From assembly GCA_030652575.1 (NCBI GenBank), contig JAUSQI010000156.1, forward strand, positions 1 to 52,333: a stretch of 52,333 bases of DNA. The letters run 5' to 3'. Below the pieces are notes generated by a model. The model searched no databases. It saw only the letters and a program-made list of their open reading frames with translations, and had not been told where the DNA came from. The stretch comes from Stagnimonas sp. (GTDB lineage Bacteria > Pseudomonadota > Gammaproteobacteria > Nevskiales > Nevskiaceae). The position numbers and the translations under genes were made by a program. Below, one piece after another: positions 30,887 to 40,092 of this stretch. Every line of letters begins with the position of its first letter. Position 1 is the stretch's first letter.

Positions 30887-32823
30887 CCCAGGCCTTACCC
30901 CTGCTGCAACTCGACGACGTCGCCAAGATCTACGCGGGCGGCGACGGTGCCGAGGTACGCGCGCTCGACGGCATCACGCTGTCGATTGCCGCTGGCGAGT
31001 TCGTCGCGATCATGGGTCAGTCCGGCTCGGGCAAATCCACACTGATGAACGTGCTGGGCTGCCTCGACACGCCCTCGCGCGGTCAATACAAAGTGCGCGG
31101 CATCGATGTCGCTACCTTGGGCAAGGACGACCTCGCCTCGCTGCGGCGCGACTGCTTCGGCTTCGTGTTTCAGCGCTACAACCTGATGACCACCATCACG
31201 GCGGCCGAGAACGTGGAGCTGCCCGCGATCTACGCCGGCATGGCCAAGCCCGATCGCGTGCAGCGCGCCGCCGCCCTGCTCGGTCAGCTCGGCCTCGGCG
31301 AGCGGCTGGGCCACAAACCCAATCAGCTCTCCGGCGGCCAGCAGCAGCGCGTGTCGATTGCGCGTGCGCTGATGAATGGCGCGGAGGTGATCCTCGCCGA
31401 TGAACCCACCGGCGCGCTCGACAGCAAGAGCGGTGCCGAAGTGCTGGCACTGCTGAAAGCGCTGCACGGCGAAGGCCGCACCATCATCCTCATCACCCAC
31501 GATGCGAAGGTGGCGGCGCACGCCGAGCGCATCATCCAGATCAGCGATGGCCGCATCGTCGAAGACGGTGGCAATCGCAGCACGCGCAATGCCATGCCCG
31601 CGCAGACCAAGGCACGCACGCATCCGCACTGGCTGCCGGACCTCGGCGAGGCGGTGAAGATGGCGCTGCACTCGCTGCGCGGCAACATCTTTCGCTCCGC
31701 GCTGACGCTGCTCGGGGTGGTGATCGGTGTGGCGGCCGTGGTGACCATGCTGGCCATCGGCAATGGCAGCAAGGCCCAGGTGATGAAGAGCATCGAGTCG
31801 ATGGGCAGCAACCTGTTGCTGGTGCAGCCGGGTGCGCCCGGCACGCGGCCAAGCGGCGAACTGGCGATGCTGAAAGACAGCGATGCCGAAGCCATCGAAG
31901 CGGTCGATGGCGTCACCGCCGTCTCGCCGCAGCGGCAGTCACGTCAGACGCTGCGCTACGGCAGCATCGACTACAAGAGCAACGTCATCGGCGTCTGGCC
32001 CGCCTACACGCAGATGCAGGACTGGAAGATGGGCGAAGGCGTGTTCGTCAGCGAAGACGATGTCGCCACTTACGCGCCGGTGATGGTCTTGGGCAGCACG
32101 GTGGCGCGCAATCTGTTCCCCGATGCCGCCTCGCCGGTCGGCCTCTACGTGCTGGTCGGCAAGGTGCCGTTCCAGGTGGTCGGCGTGCTGGCCAGCAAAG
32201 GGGCGAACGCCTTCGGCTCGGACATGGACGACGTCGCCATCATCCCGCTCTCCACCGGCTTCGCGCGCATCTTCGGCAAGCGCTATCTCGGCAGCATCAA
32301 CGTCAAGGTGGCGAGTGCGGGCGTGGCCGACGACACGCAGGCGGCGATCACCGATCTGCTGATGGCGCGGCATGGCACGCTGGACTTCCAGGTGCGCAGC
32401 ACCACCTCGTTGATGGAGATGGCGACCACCACGCAGAACACGCTGACGCTGCTGCTCGGCTCGGTCGCCTTCATCTCGCTGCTGGTAGGCGGCATCGGCG
32501 TGATGAACATCATGCTGGTCAACGTCACGGAGCGGACGCGGGAGATCGGCGTGCGCATGGCCACGGGCGCCCGCACCAGCAACATCCTCTTGCAGTTCAA
32601 TACCGAGGCGCTGGTGATCTGCGGCATCGGCGGGGTGGTGGGCGTGCTGCTCGGCATCGGCGCGGCACTGGCCGCGCAGAGCTTTGGCACCAAGGTGGTG
32701 TTCACCGCCGCGCCCGCGCTGTTTGCCTTCGGCTCGGCCTTCATCACCGGCTTGCTGTTCGGCTATCTGCCGGCGCGCAAGGCCGCCAATCTCGACCCGG
32801 TGGTGGCGCTGGCCTCCGAATGA
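30883..32823 (+). CDS. macB: MacB-like ABC transporter (ATPase-permease)
   Basis: A 646-residue fused protein. The N-terminal ATPase has Walker A GQSGSGKST (about 45-53), signature LSGGQQQRVSIARAL, Walker B VILADEPTGALDS and the His switch ITHD. The first membrane helix is near 270, a large periplasmic domain spans about 300-520, and three C-terminal helices contain GGIGVMNIMLVNVTERTREIG. This is the MacB mechanotransmission architecture for exporting macrolides, peptides or toxins from the periplasm. The start is GTG at 30883, overlapping macA (GTGA), and the stop overlaps the outer-membrane factor start. Confidence 0.94.
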   Translation: MTQALPLLQLDDVAKIYAGGDGAEVRALDGITLSIAAGEFVAIMGQSGSGKSTLMNVLGCLDTPSRGQYKVRGIDVATLGKDDLASLRRDCFGFVFQRYNLMTTITAAENVELPAIYAGMAKPDRVQRAAALLGQLGLGERLGHKPNQLSGGQQQRVSIARALMNGAEVILADEPTGALDSKSGAEVLALLKALHGEGRTIILITHDAKVAAHAERIIQISDGRIVEDGGNRSTRNAMPAQTKARTHPHWLPDLGEAVKMALHSLRGNIFRSALTLLGVVIGVAAVVTMLAIGNGSKAQVMKSIESMGSNLLLVQPGAPGTRPSGELAMLKDSDAEAIEAVDGVTAVSPQRQSRQTLRYGSIDYKSNVIGVWPAYTQMQDWKMGEGVFVSEDDVATYAPVMVLGSTVARNLFPDAASPVGLYVLVGKVPFQVVGVLASKGANAFGSDMDDVAIIPLSTGFARIFGKRYLGSINVKVASAGVADDTQAAITDLLMARHGTLDFQVRSTTSLMEMATTTQNTLTLLLGSVAFISLLVGGIGVMNIMLVNVTERTREIGVRMATGARTSNILLQFNTEALVICGIGGVVGVLLGIGAALAAQSFGTKVVFTAAPALFAFGSAFITGLLFGYLPARKAANLDPVVALASE

Positions 32824-34205
32824 ACTGCTCTCTCCGCATGAATCACACCCTCGCACTCGCCGCACTGCTGTCGCTCAGCGCCTGCAGCCTCACGCCTGCC
32901 CTCACCAAGCCAGAGTTGCCACTGCCGCAGAGCTATAGCGCCGCACTGTCAGACCCCGCTGCGCAAGCCGTGAACGCGCAGTGGTGGCAGCGTTTCGGCA
33001 GCGCCGAACTCGATGCGCTGATGGTCGAGGCACTCGCCGCCAATCACGATCTCGCCGCGGCCGTCGCGCGCATCGAGCAGTCCCGCGCGAGTGCGACGGC
33101 CGCCCGCGCCAGCCTGCTGCCGACGGTGAACGCCTCTGCATCCGCCAGCACCAGCAGCCGCGATAACGGCAGCAACAATACGTCATCGGGCAGCAGCAAC
33201 AGCCAGAGCGATTCGGCCACACTCAGCGCGGCCTATGAACTCGACCTCTGGGGCGGCAACGCCGCGAGCGTAGCCGCCGCACGTGCGCGGCTCGATGCCA
33301 GCGTCTACAGCCGCGATGCCGTTGCGCTCACGCTGCAAGGCGACGTCGCCAGCAACTACTTTCAGCTGCTGGCGCTGAAAGACCGACTCACCCTCACCGA
33401 GCAGAACCGCGCCGCCGCCGCCGAACTGCTGCGGCTGGTGCAGGTGCGCTACGACAACGGTGCGGCCACCGCACTTGACTTAGCACAGCAGAAAACCACG
33501 CTGCTGAGCATCGAGGCCAGCATCCCCGCACTTCAGCAAAGCCTGCAACAGACCGGCCATGCGCTGGCGGTTTTGCTGGGGCGTGCGCCAGGCGGTTTTG
33601 TGGTGAGCGGCACCACGCTGGCAGGCATCACCCTGCCCGCGATTGCCGTCGATACGCCCGCCAGTCTGCTGGTGCAGCGGCCGGATATTCGTGCGTCCGA
33701 GGCGGGGCTGATCGCCGCCAACGCCAACATCGGCGTCGCCCGCGCGGCCCTGCTGCCCAATGTGTCGCTATCGGCCTCCGCCGGCATCAACGGTGTGCTC
33801 ACCAGCGGCAGCAGCACGGTGCTGTCGCTCGCCGCCTCGCTGTCGCAAAGCGTGTTCGACGGCGGCCGCCTGAAAAGCCAGGTGGTGCTCGCCACCGCAC
33901 AGCGTCAGGAGCTGCTGGAGAGCTACGCCCAGACCGTGCTGCTGGCGCTGAAGGATGTCGAAGACAACCTCGTCGCCGTCGGCACCAACCAGACGCGCAC
34001 CGCCTTGCTGCTGCAATCCACCGAGCAGGCGCGCCTCGCCTATGACCTCGCGCGCATTCGCTACGACGCCGGTGCCGACGATCTGCTGACCCTGCTCGAT
34101 GCCCAGCGCACGCGCCTCAATGCCGAAGACAGTCTGGTGCAGGCGCAGCTGGCCAGTCAGACCGCAGCGATTGGCTTGTTCAAGGCACTCGGCGGTGGGT
34201 TTTAG
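32820..34205 (+). CDS. Outer-membrane efflux lipoprotein (NodT/TolC family)
   Basis: A 461-residue outer-membrane factor. The signal peptide ends in lipobox LSAC (Cys22). Two repeated coiled-coil/beta halves follow, each beginning with NHDLAAAVARIEQSRA-type or ANIGVARAALLPNVSL-type segments. AYELDLWGG and LLVQRPDIRASEAGL are NodT-family signatures. It completes the tripartite MacAB pump. The start overlaps the macB stop (ATGA); an ATG at 32838 is an alternative. The stop overlaps the convergent DUF885 stop by 3 bases. Confidence 0.93.
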   Translation: MNCSLRMNHTLALAALLSLSACSLTPALTKPELPLPQSYSAALSDPAAQAVNAQWWQRFGSAELDALMVEALAANHDLAAAVARIEQSRASATAARASLLPTVNASASASTSSRDNGSNNTSSGSSNSQSDSATLSAAYELDLWGGNAASVAAARARLDASVYSRDAVALTLQGDVASNYFQLLALKDRLTLTEQNRAAAAELLRLVQVRYDNGAATALDLAQQKTTLLSIEASIPALQQSLQQTGHALAVLLGRAPGGFVVSGTTLAGITLPAIAVDTPASLLVQRPDIRASEAGLIAANANIGVARAALLPNVSLSASAGINGVLTSGSSTVLSLAASLSQSVFDGGRLKSQVVLATAQRQELLESYAQTVLLALKDVEDNLVAVGTNQTRTALLLQSTEQARLAYDLARIRYDAGADDLLTLLDAQRTRLNAEDSLVQAQLASQTAAIGLFKALGGGF

Positions 34206-35959
34206 GGTTTGGTCGCATCCTCGGGTTTCATCAGCGACTCGATCACCGCCACCGGCGCGCTGCCATAGCTCAAAAAGTGCTCGTGGAATTGCTTGAGGTC
34301 GAAGCGCGCACCCAGCTCTTTCTTCAGTCGCTCGCGGTAGTCGTAGATCGCCGAATAGCCCGCGAAATAGCTGGTGAGCTGCACCTGGCTGAGCGTGGCA
34401 CGCCGCCATTTGCCGCGCGCCTCGGTCTCGCTCTGGAAGGCTTCGTTCCGGATCAGGTCCAGCACCTTCTGCTCGTCCCAGTTCAACACATGGATGCCGT
34501 AGTCGAGAAGGGTGTTGGTGGTGACGCGCAGCAGCCACTTGCTGTGGATGAGTTCCATTTCCGGCTCATGCCCACCCCAGCCGGCTTCGAGCATCATCTT
34601 CTCGGAATACACCGCCCAGCCCTCCACCATCGCGCCGTTGCCGAACAGGGTCTTGATGCGGCTGGGTGACTTGTTGGCGTGCAAGAGCTGCACGTAATGG
34701 CCGGGCACGGCCTCGTGGATGTTGAGCACCTGCAACTGCCAGCGGTTGTATTCGCGCAGAAAACTTTCGGCCTGCTCGGGCGTGTAGTCGTCGAGCGGCG
34801 AGACGTTGTAATAGGTCTTGGCCGTGGGGTCGTATGGCCCCGGTGCGTTGATGCTGGCGATTGAGAACCCGCGCTGGTAGATCGGCGTCTCGCGCACCTG
34901 CAAGGGGCGGCTGGCGTCCTGCGTCAGCAGGTCCTTCTCGCGCACGAACGCTTCGAGCAGCGGGATCTGCCGCTTCACTTCATCCACAAAACCTTCGCGC
35001 GTGGTGTGCTGCTCACTCAACTTGGCGATGAGCTGGGCGATTTTCTGCACGCGGTCGGCGGGCGGCTTCTGCTCGGCAAAATACTTGGGCCAGAGCTGGT
35101 CGGCGAGTACCGCCATGCGGGCGTGGAGACGCTCCTTCTCGGCCAGGGCGCGCTCGTAGAGCGCCTTGCCGGTGGAGCCGGACTGGATGTCATAGGCGAA
35201 TTTCTGCTCGTACAACGCGTCGCCCAGGCGGAAGCTGCGCGCGCTGCCGTCGGCAGCCTGTTTCGCGTCGAGCGCCTTCAGCCACTCGATGTAGTCGGTC
35301 ACCGCCGCACGCGCAGGCTTGAGCGCGGCCAGAAACGCCGTGCGCTGCTTGGCGTTGAGTGCCGAACCGGCCACCTGCTGTTCGAGCGAGGCACCAAGCA
35401 CATCCAGCGCACCGGCACTCTGCTCGATGGCGATGCGCGTGTACTCGCGGGTCGGATGCTCGACCGCCTTCTTTGCAGCGGCGTAGTAGGCCGGCACCTT
35501 GAGCAGACGCTGCTGCACCGTGCGCAGGCGCTCCGGCTCAGGCGCATAGGGTGTGGAAAGCAGGATCGCGATCGGCTCGGCAACGTTGTAAGCGGAGGGG
35601 TTCCACTGCCAGCTCTTCAGCGTGGTCAAGGACCAGCGTTCGGATTCGAGCTGGGTCTTGAGCATCGCCAGGTCGCTGCGCGCCGCCGGGCTCAGCTGGG
35701 CGACATCGAAGCCGGCAAGGCGTTTGATCTGCGAATCCAGCCAGCGCAGGTAGGCCTTGCGACCGGCGGCGTCCGGTACGGGCAGCAGGCCGGCGACCTT
35801 GTAGTAGCCGACGCTGATGGCGTAATCCGGGTTGTATTGCCAGTACTGGGCCAGCCAGTCGTCGCCGAATGCCTTGCCGAAAGCGGCATCGTCGTTGGCC
35901 CTCGCGGTCGCCAAGGTGAGCAGCAGACACAGCGACAGCAGCAGGCGGCGGATGAGCAT
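34202..35959 (-). CDS. DUF885 family protein, metallopeptidase-like
   Basis: A 585-residue secreted protein: signal peptide (MLIRRLLLSLCLLLTLATARA), a helical body and the DUF885 signature NIHEAVPGHYVQLLH (about residues 410-424), an HExxGH-like zinc motif, with a further acidic patch MVEGWAVYSEKMMLEAG just after (Glu as third ligand). DUF885 proteins are thought to be metal-dependent peptidases; activity is not well established. The start at 35959 is chosen for the signal peptide. It is divergent from rlmKL with 68 bases between. Confidence 0.88.
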   Translation of the reverse strand: MLIRRLLLSLCLLLTLATARANDDAAFGKAFGDDWLAQYWQYNPDYAISVGYYKVAGLLPVPDAAGRKAYLRWLDSQIKRLAGFDVAQLSPAARSDLAMLKTQLESERWSLTTLKSWQWNPSAYNVAEPIAILLSTPYAPEPERLRTVQQRLLKVPAYYAAAKKAVEHPTREYTRIAIEQSAGALDVLGASLEQQVAGSALNAKQRTAFLAALKPARAAVTDYIEWLKALDAKQAADGSARSFRLGDALYEQKFAYDIQSGSTGKALYERALAEKERLHARMAVLADQLWPKYFAEQKPPADRVQKIAQLIAKLSEQHTTREGFVDEVKRQIPLLEAFVREKDLLTQDASRPLQVRETPIYQRGFSIASINAPGPYDPTAKTYYNVSPLDDYTPEQAESFLREYNRWQLQVLNIHEAVPGHYVQLLHANKSPSRIKTLFGNGAMVEGWAVYSEKMMLEAGWGGHEPEMELIHSKWLLRVTTNTLLDYGIHVLNWDEQKVLDLIRNEAFQSETEARGKWRRATLSQVQLTSYFAGYSAIYDYRERLKKELGARFDLKQFHEHFLSYGSAPVAVIESLMKPEDATKP

Positions 35960-36027
35960 GGCGGTCTCGCGGAGGGTTTTATCAATGCTACGGCGGATGG
36001 CCGTCGCAATACACGGGATAATGTCGA

Positions 36028-38304
36028 ATGAGCGAAACGAACCCGACAAACCTGATCCAACTTTTCATCACCTGCCCGCGCGGCATCGAAACGATGCTGC
36101 TGGACGAGGTCCGCACCCTCGGCGCGGTGGAGTGCAAGGAAACCATCGGCGGCGTGCACGCCAAGTCGGATGTGCCCGGCGCCTACCGGCTCTGCCTGTG
36201 GTCGCGCCTCGCATCGCGGGTGCTGATGCCGCTCTCCAAGTTTCCGCTCGATGGCGTCGATTCTCTGTATGCGGCCGCCAATGCGATCGACTGGCCAGAG
36301 CTGTTCGACGTCAACAAGAGTTTCCTGATCGAGGTCGCCGGTCGCTCCAATACGGTCACCCACACCCACTATGCGGCGCTGAAGGTGAAAGACGCCATTG
36401 CCGATCGCTTCCGCGCCGTCAGCGGCAAGCGACCGGATGTCGACCCCGAGAACCCGGACATCCGCATCCATCTGCATCTCGATGGCCGCACCTCGGGCGA
36501 TCAGGCACAGCTCTCGCTGGACTTGAGCGGGTCGTCGCTGCACCGCCGCGGCTGGCGTGCGCGGCAGGTGGAGGCACCGCTCAAGGAAAATCTGGCCGCC
36601 GCCCTTCTGATTCGCAGCGGCTGGCCCGCCATCGCAGCGCGCGGCGGCAGCTTGGTCGATCTCTTTACCGGCAGCGGCACCTTCCTGGTCGAGGCCGGCT
36701 GGATTGCCGGCGACCACGCACCGGGCCTGATGCGCGAGGACTGGGGCTTCACCCACTGGAACGCCCACCAGCCGCAGGCCTGGGCCAGTCTTCGTGAAGA
36801 AGCACTTACCCGCGCCGAGGCGGGCTTCAAAAACATTCCACCGCTGGCGGGCATCGACAACGACCCGCGCGCCATCTCGATTGCGCGCGACAACGGCAAA
36901 CGCGCCGGGCTCACCGGCAAGGTCGATTTCACCGTCAACGAGGCGACCCTCGCCAAACCCCTTGGCGATATACCAGGCCTGCTCATCGCCAACCCGCCCT
37001 ACGGCGAGCGTCTGTCCGACGAGGCCGAGCTGATCAAGCTGCACTCGCTGCTCGGCGGCCAGGTACGGGCGAACTTCCCGGGGTGGAAGTTCGCGCTCTT
37101 CACCGGCAAGCAGGAGCTGGGCTTCCGCCTCGGTATCAAGGCCGACAAGGTGTATTCCTTCTTCAACGGCGCGATCCCCTGCAAGCTCTTGGTGATGGAG
37201 GTGTTCGCGCAGCGCGGTGAGTCAGTGCCGCGCCCGGACGTGATGGACGAGCACGGCGAAATGGTGGCCGATACCTCGCCGGTGCCAGTGGCACCTACCG
37301 AGCCGCGCAAGTCGCCCGCGCCAGACTTCGAGAACCGACTCAAGAAAAATCTCGCGCATCTGGGCAAGTGGGCACGCCGCAGCGAGGTCACCAACTACCG
37401 CCTCTACGACAACGACCTGCCGGAATATGCCGTGGCGGTCGATATCTACGCGACGCCTGAGCTGCATGTGGTGGTGCAGGAATACGCACCACCCAAGACC
37501 ATCGAAGCGGCCGTGGCCGAGCGCCGTTTAAGACAGGCGCTACAGGTCATCCAGCACGTGCTGGAGCTGCCGATGGACAACCTGCACTACAAGCTGCGCA
37601 AGGCCCAGAAGGGCACCGCGCAATACCAGAAGCAGGGCGCGCACGAGCGCTATCACGTGGTCACCGAGCATGGCTGCAAGCTGTGGGCGAACTTCGACGA
37701 CTACCTCGACACCGGGCTGTTTCTCGATCACCGGCCCATGCGCCAGCGCATCCAGAAAGAGGCGCGCAACAAGAAGGTGCTGAACCTCTTCTGCTACACC
37801 GGCACGGCCAGCATCCATGCCGCCGTCGGTGGTGCCGACCACACGCTGTCGGTCGATATGTCCAACACCTATCTCGACTGGCTGGGCCAGAACTTCGAGT
37901 TGAACGGCATCCCCTTCACCGAGCTGGATGGCCGCGCACCCCTGCCCAGCCGCCTGCCGCCGCACGCCACACTGCGCGCCGATTGCGTCGAGTGGTTGCA
38001 GCGCACCGCGCAGGACGACCGCGCACCGAAGTTCGACCTGATCTTCTGCGACCCGCCGACCTTCTCCAACTCGAAGAAGATGGAAGACAGCTGGGATATC
38101 CAGCGCGATCACGTCTCGCTGATCGGCGATGCCATGCAACTGCTGGCCCCCGGTGGCGTGCTGTATTTCAGCACCAACCGGCAGCGCTTCAAGCTCGACG
38201 CACTCGAAGGCCTGAAGGTGGAAGACATCACCCTGCAAACGCTCGGCGAGGACTACAAGCGGCCACCCGCGCCGCACCGCGCCTGGCGCATTACACACGG
38301 CTGA
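36028..38304 (+). CDS. rlmKL: Bifunctional 23S rRNA methyltransferase RlmK/RlmL
   Basis: A 758-residue fusion. A THUMP domain (about 50-150), then RlmL (m2G2445) with FTGSGTFLVEAGWIA and catalytic NPPYGERL (near 323), then RlmK (m7G2069) with FCYTGTASIHAAVGGA (near 590) and DPPTFSNSKKM (near 675). The fused form is typical of gammaproteobacteria. Both domains retain their SAM-binding and catalytic motifs. It methylates helix 74 region bases during 50S assembly. Confidence 0.95.
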   Translation: MSETNPTNLIQLFITCPRGIETMLLDEVRTLGAVECKETIGGVHAKSDVPGAYRLCLWSRLASRVLMPLSKFPLDGVDSLYAAANAIDWPELFDVNKSFLIEVAGRSNTVTHTHYAALKVKDAIADRFRAVSGKRPDVDPENPDIRIHLHLDGRTSGDQAQLSLDLSGSSLHRRGWRARQVEAPLKENLAAALLIRSGWPAIAARGGSLVDLFTGSGTFLVEAGWIAGDHAPGLMREDWGFTHWNAHQPQAWASLREEALTRAEAGFKNIPPLAGIDNDPRAISIARDNGKRAGLTGKVDFTVNEATLAKPLGDIPGLLIANPPYGERLSDEAELIKLHSLLGGQVRANFPGWKFALFTGKQELGFRLGIKADKVYSFFNGAIPCKLLVMEVFAQRGESVPRPDVMDEHGEMVADTSPVPVAPTEPRKSPAPDFENRLKKNLAHLGKWARRSEVTNYRLYDNDLPEYAVAVDIYATPELHVVVQEYAPPKTIEAAVAERRLRQALQVIQHVLELPMDNLHYKLRKAQKGTAQYQKQGAHERYHVVTEHGCKLWANFDDYLDTGLFLDHRPMRQRIQKEARNKKVLNLFCYTGTASIHAAVGGADHTLSVDMSNTYLDWLGQNFELNGIPFTELDGRAPLPSRLPPHATLRADCVEWLQRTAQDDRAPKFDLIFCDPPTFSNSKKMEDSWDIQRDHVSLIGDAMQLLAPGGVLYFSTNRQRFKLDALEGLKVEDITLQTLGEDYKRPPAPHRAWRITHG

Positions 38305-38423
38305 GATCGCGTCGGTTTACTGGCGCAGCCGCTGCTTCAAGGCCTGCTGCCGGCGATTCCACCACGGTCATCCGGGATGGCGTATCACCTGCATGGGCGG
38401 GAACAGGACTTGCAGCAGCCAGG

Positions 38424-38462
38424 GTAACCGTCTGACACCCGAGTCTTAGGGCTGGCGGTTAC
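38424..38462 (+). promoter_or_regulatory. Inverted repeat in leader of histidine-kinase gene
   Basis: GTAACCG (38424-38430) and CGGTTAC (38456-38462) are exact inverse copies 25 bases apart. The intervening sequence can add CCC/GGG pairs. The right arm ends directly before the SD AGGGG and the ATG at 38473, so a hairpin or an operator here could affect expression. Function is inferred. Confidence 0.4.
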
Positions 38463-38472
38463 AGGGGTTTCA

Positions 38473-40092
38473 ATGCCACATGTCGCCATAGACCAAGAAC
38501 CATCCTCGCCTGCCAGGCAGCCTTCACTGCGCGAGCGGGCAGGGCTTTTATTGGCGCGCGCCATGATCGCGATACGCACACGAACGCTCAGCGCTTCGGT
38601 CGCCACCTCGCCGCCGGTGAGCAGCCCTGACGAGAGCCGCACGATGCAGAGCTTGCTGGCTTTTCAGCGGGCCATATTCGAGCAAGCACCCGACGGCATC
38701 CTGGTGGCCGACCACGAGGGTCGTATCGTGGAAGCCAACGAGCGCATCGCCAGACTGTTTGGATATAGCCGTGAAGAACTGAAGGGCAAGCAGATCGACG
38801 ATCTGGTGCCGCAAAGCGTGCGATCCCAGCATCACCTGCATCGGGCGGTGTTCCACAAATCGCCCACGACCAGGGTCATGAGTCGCGACCGCACGCTGCT
38901 AGGGCAGCGGGCAGACGGCAGCGAGTTTCCCATCGAAGTGGCACTGGCGCCCATGACCAGTGATGAGGGCGATCGGGTCATCGCGATCGTCAAGGATGTC
39001 AGCGAAGCACGGCAGGCCGAGCAGGCCTTGCGTGATGCGCTCATCGACAAGGATCTGCTGCTGCGTGAAAACGACGAGAAGAGTCGCGCCGTGGAGCGTC
39101 TGCACGCCTTTCAGCGCGCCGTCTTCGAACAAGCGCCCGATGGCATTCTGGTGGCAGATGAGCACGGTCGCATCGTCGAGGCCAACGAACGCATGGCCGG
39201 CTTGTTCGGCTACACCCGGGAGGACTTGTCCGGCCGCTGCATCGAGGATCTGGTGCCCCAGCAAGTCCGCACTGCGCATCACCTGCATCGTGCCGCATTC
39301 CAGCAGGCACCCAGCACCCGCATCATGAGTCGAGCCCGCACCCTCAACGGGCAGCGTTCCGACGGTAGCGAGTTCCCCATTGAAGTGGCGCTGGCACCGC
39401 TGCTGACCACCGATGGCAGCCGGGTGATTGCCATCGTCAAAGACGTCACCGAGGCGCGTCAGTCCGAGCGGCTGATCCGTGATGCGCTCAAGGAGAAGGA
39501 CTTGCTGCTCGGCGAGATCCATCACCGGGTCAAGAACAACTTGCAGATCGTGCACAGCCTGCTCGACATGCAGGCGGAGATGACCACCGACACCGGTGCA
39601 GCCAGCGCCCTGCGCGATAGCCAGGCCCGCATCCAGTCGATGGCACTCATTCACCAGACGCTCTACCAGTCCCATGATTTCGCCAAGGTGGACTTCGGGG
39701 TGTTTCTCGACACGCTGATGCGCCACCTGCAAAGCTCATACAGCCGTGGCGATCTCAGCTTGAGCAGTCGCTCCGATACGGTGCGCCTCGCCATCGACCG
39801 GGCAATCCCCTGCGGTCTCATCGTCAACGAGCTGGTCACCAACGCGCTCAAACACGCCTTCCCCGACCATCGCGAAGGCAGTGTGCTGGTCGATATGCGC
39901 CTGCTCGATGACAACCGGGTCGAGGTGGCCGTGATTGACGATGGTGTGGGTATTCCAGAGAGTGTGAACCTGAAGGCGCTCAACAGCCTGGGGATGCAAC
40001 TGGTGCAGGTCTTGAGCGAGCAACTCCATGCTGAACTGATCATTCAACGTAGCAACCCAACCCGCATCAGTTTCAGCTTCCCCCTGCAATGA
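38473..40092 (+). CDS. Histidine kinase with duplicated PAS domains (HisKA_2 type)
   Basis: A 539-residue cytoplasmic kinase without membrane helices. PAS1 (about 60-180) and PAS2 (about 213-335) are near copies: each has FEQAPDGILVAD, GRIVEANER, LFGY, HHLHRA, GSEFPIEVALAP and RVIAIVKDV. The HisKA_2 dimerisation segment EIHHRVKNNLQIVHSLLDMQ (about 349-368, phospho-acceptor His) is followed by a HATPase core with NELVTNALKHAF (N box) and DDGVGIP (G1). The ATGA overlap with the next gene, a REC-GGDEF-EAL protein, makes that the likely phosphorylation target. The signal is unknown; PAS domains could bind haem, flavin or small ligands. Confidence 0.92.
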   Translation: MPHVAIDQEPSSPARQPSLRERAGLLLARAMIAIRTRTLSASVATSPPVSSPDESRTMQSLLAFQRAIFEQAPDGILVADHEGRIVEANERIARLFGYSREELKGKQIDDLVPQSVRSQHHLHRAVFHKSPTTRVMSRDRTLLGQRADGSEFPIEVALAPMTSDEGDRVIAIVKDVSEARQAEQALRDALIDKDLLLRENDEKSRAVERLHAFQRAVFEQAPDGILVADEHGRIVEANERMAGLFGYTREDLSGRCIEDLVPQQVRTAHHLHRAAFQQAPSTRIMSRARTLNGQRSDGSEFPIEVALAPLLTTDGSRVIAIVKDVTEARQSERLIRDALKEKDLLLGEIHHRVKNNLQIVHSLLDMQAEMTTDTGAASALRDSQARIQSMALIHQTLYQSHDFAKVDFGVFLDTLMRHLQSSYSRGDLSLSSRSDTVRLAIDRAIPCGLIVNELVTNALKHAFPDHREGSVLVDMRLLDDNRVEVAVIDDGVGIPESVNLKALNSLGMQLVQVLSEQLHAELIIQRSNPTRISFSFPLQ

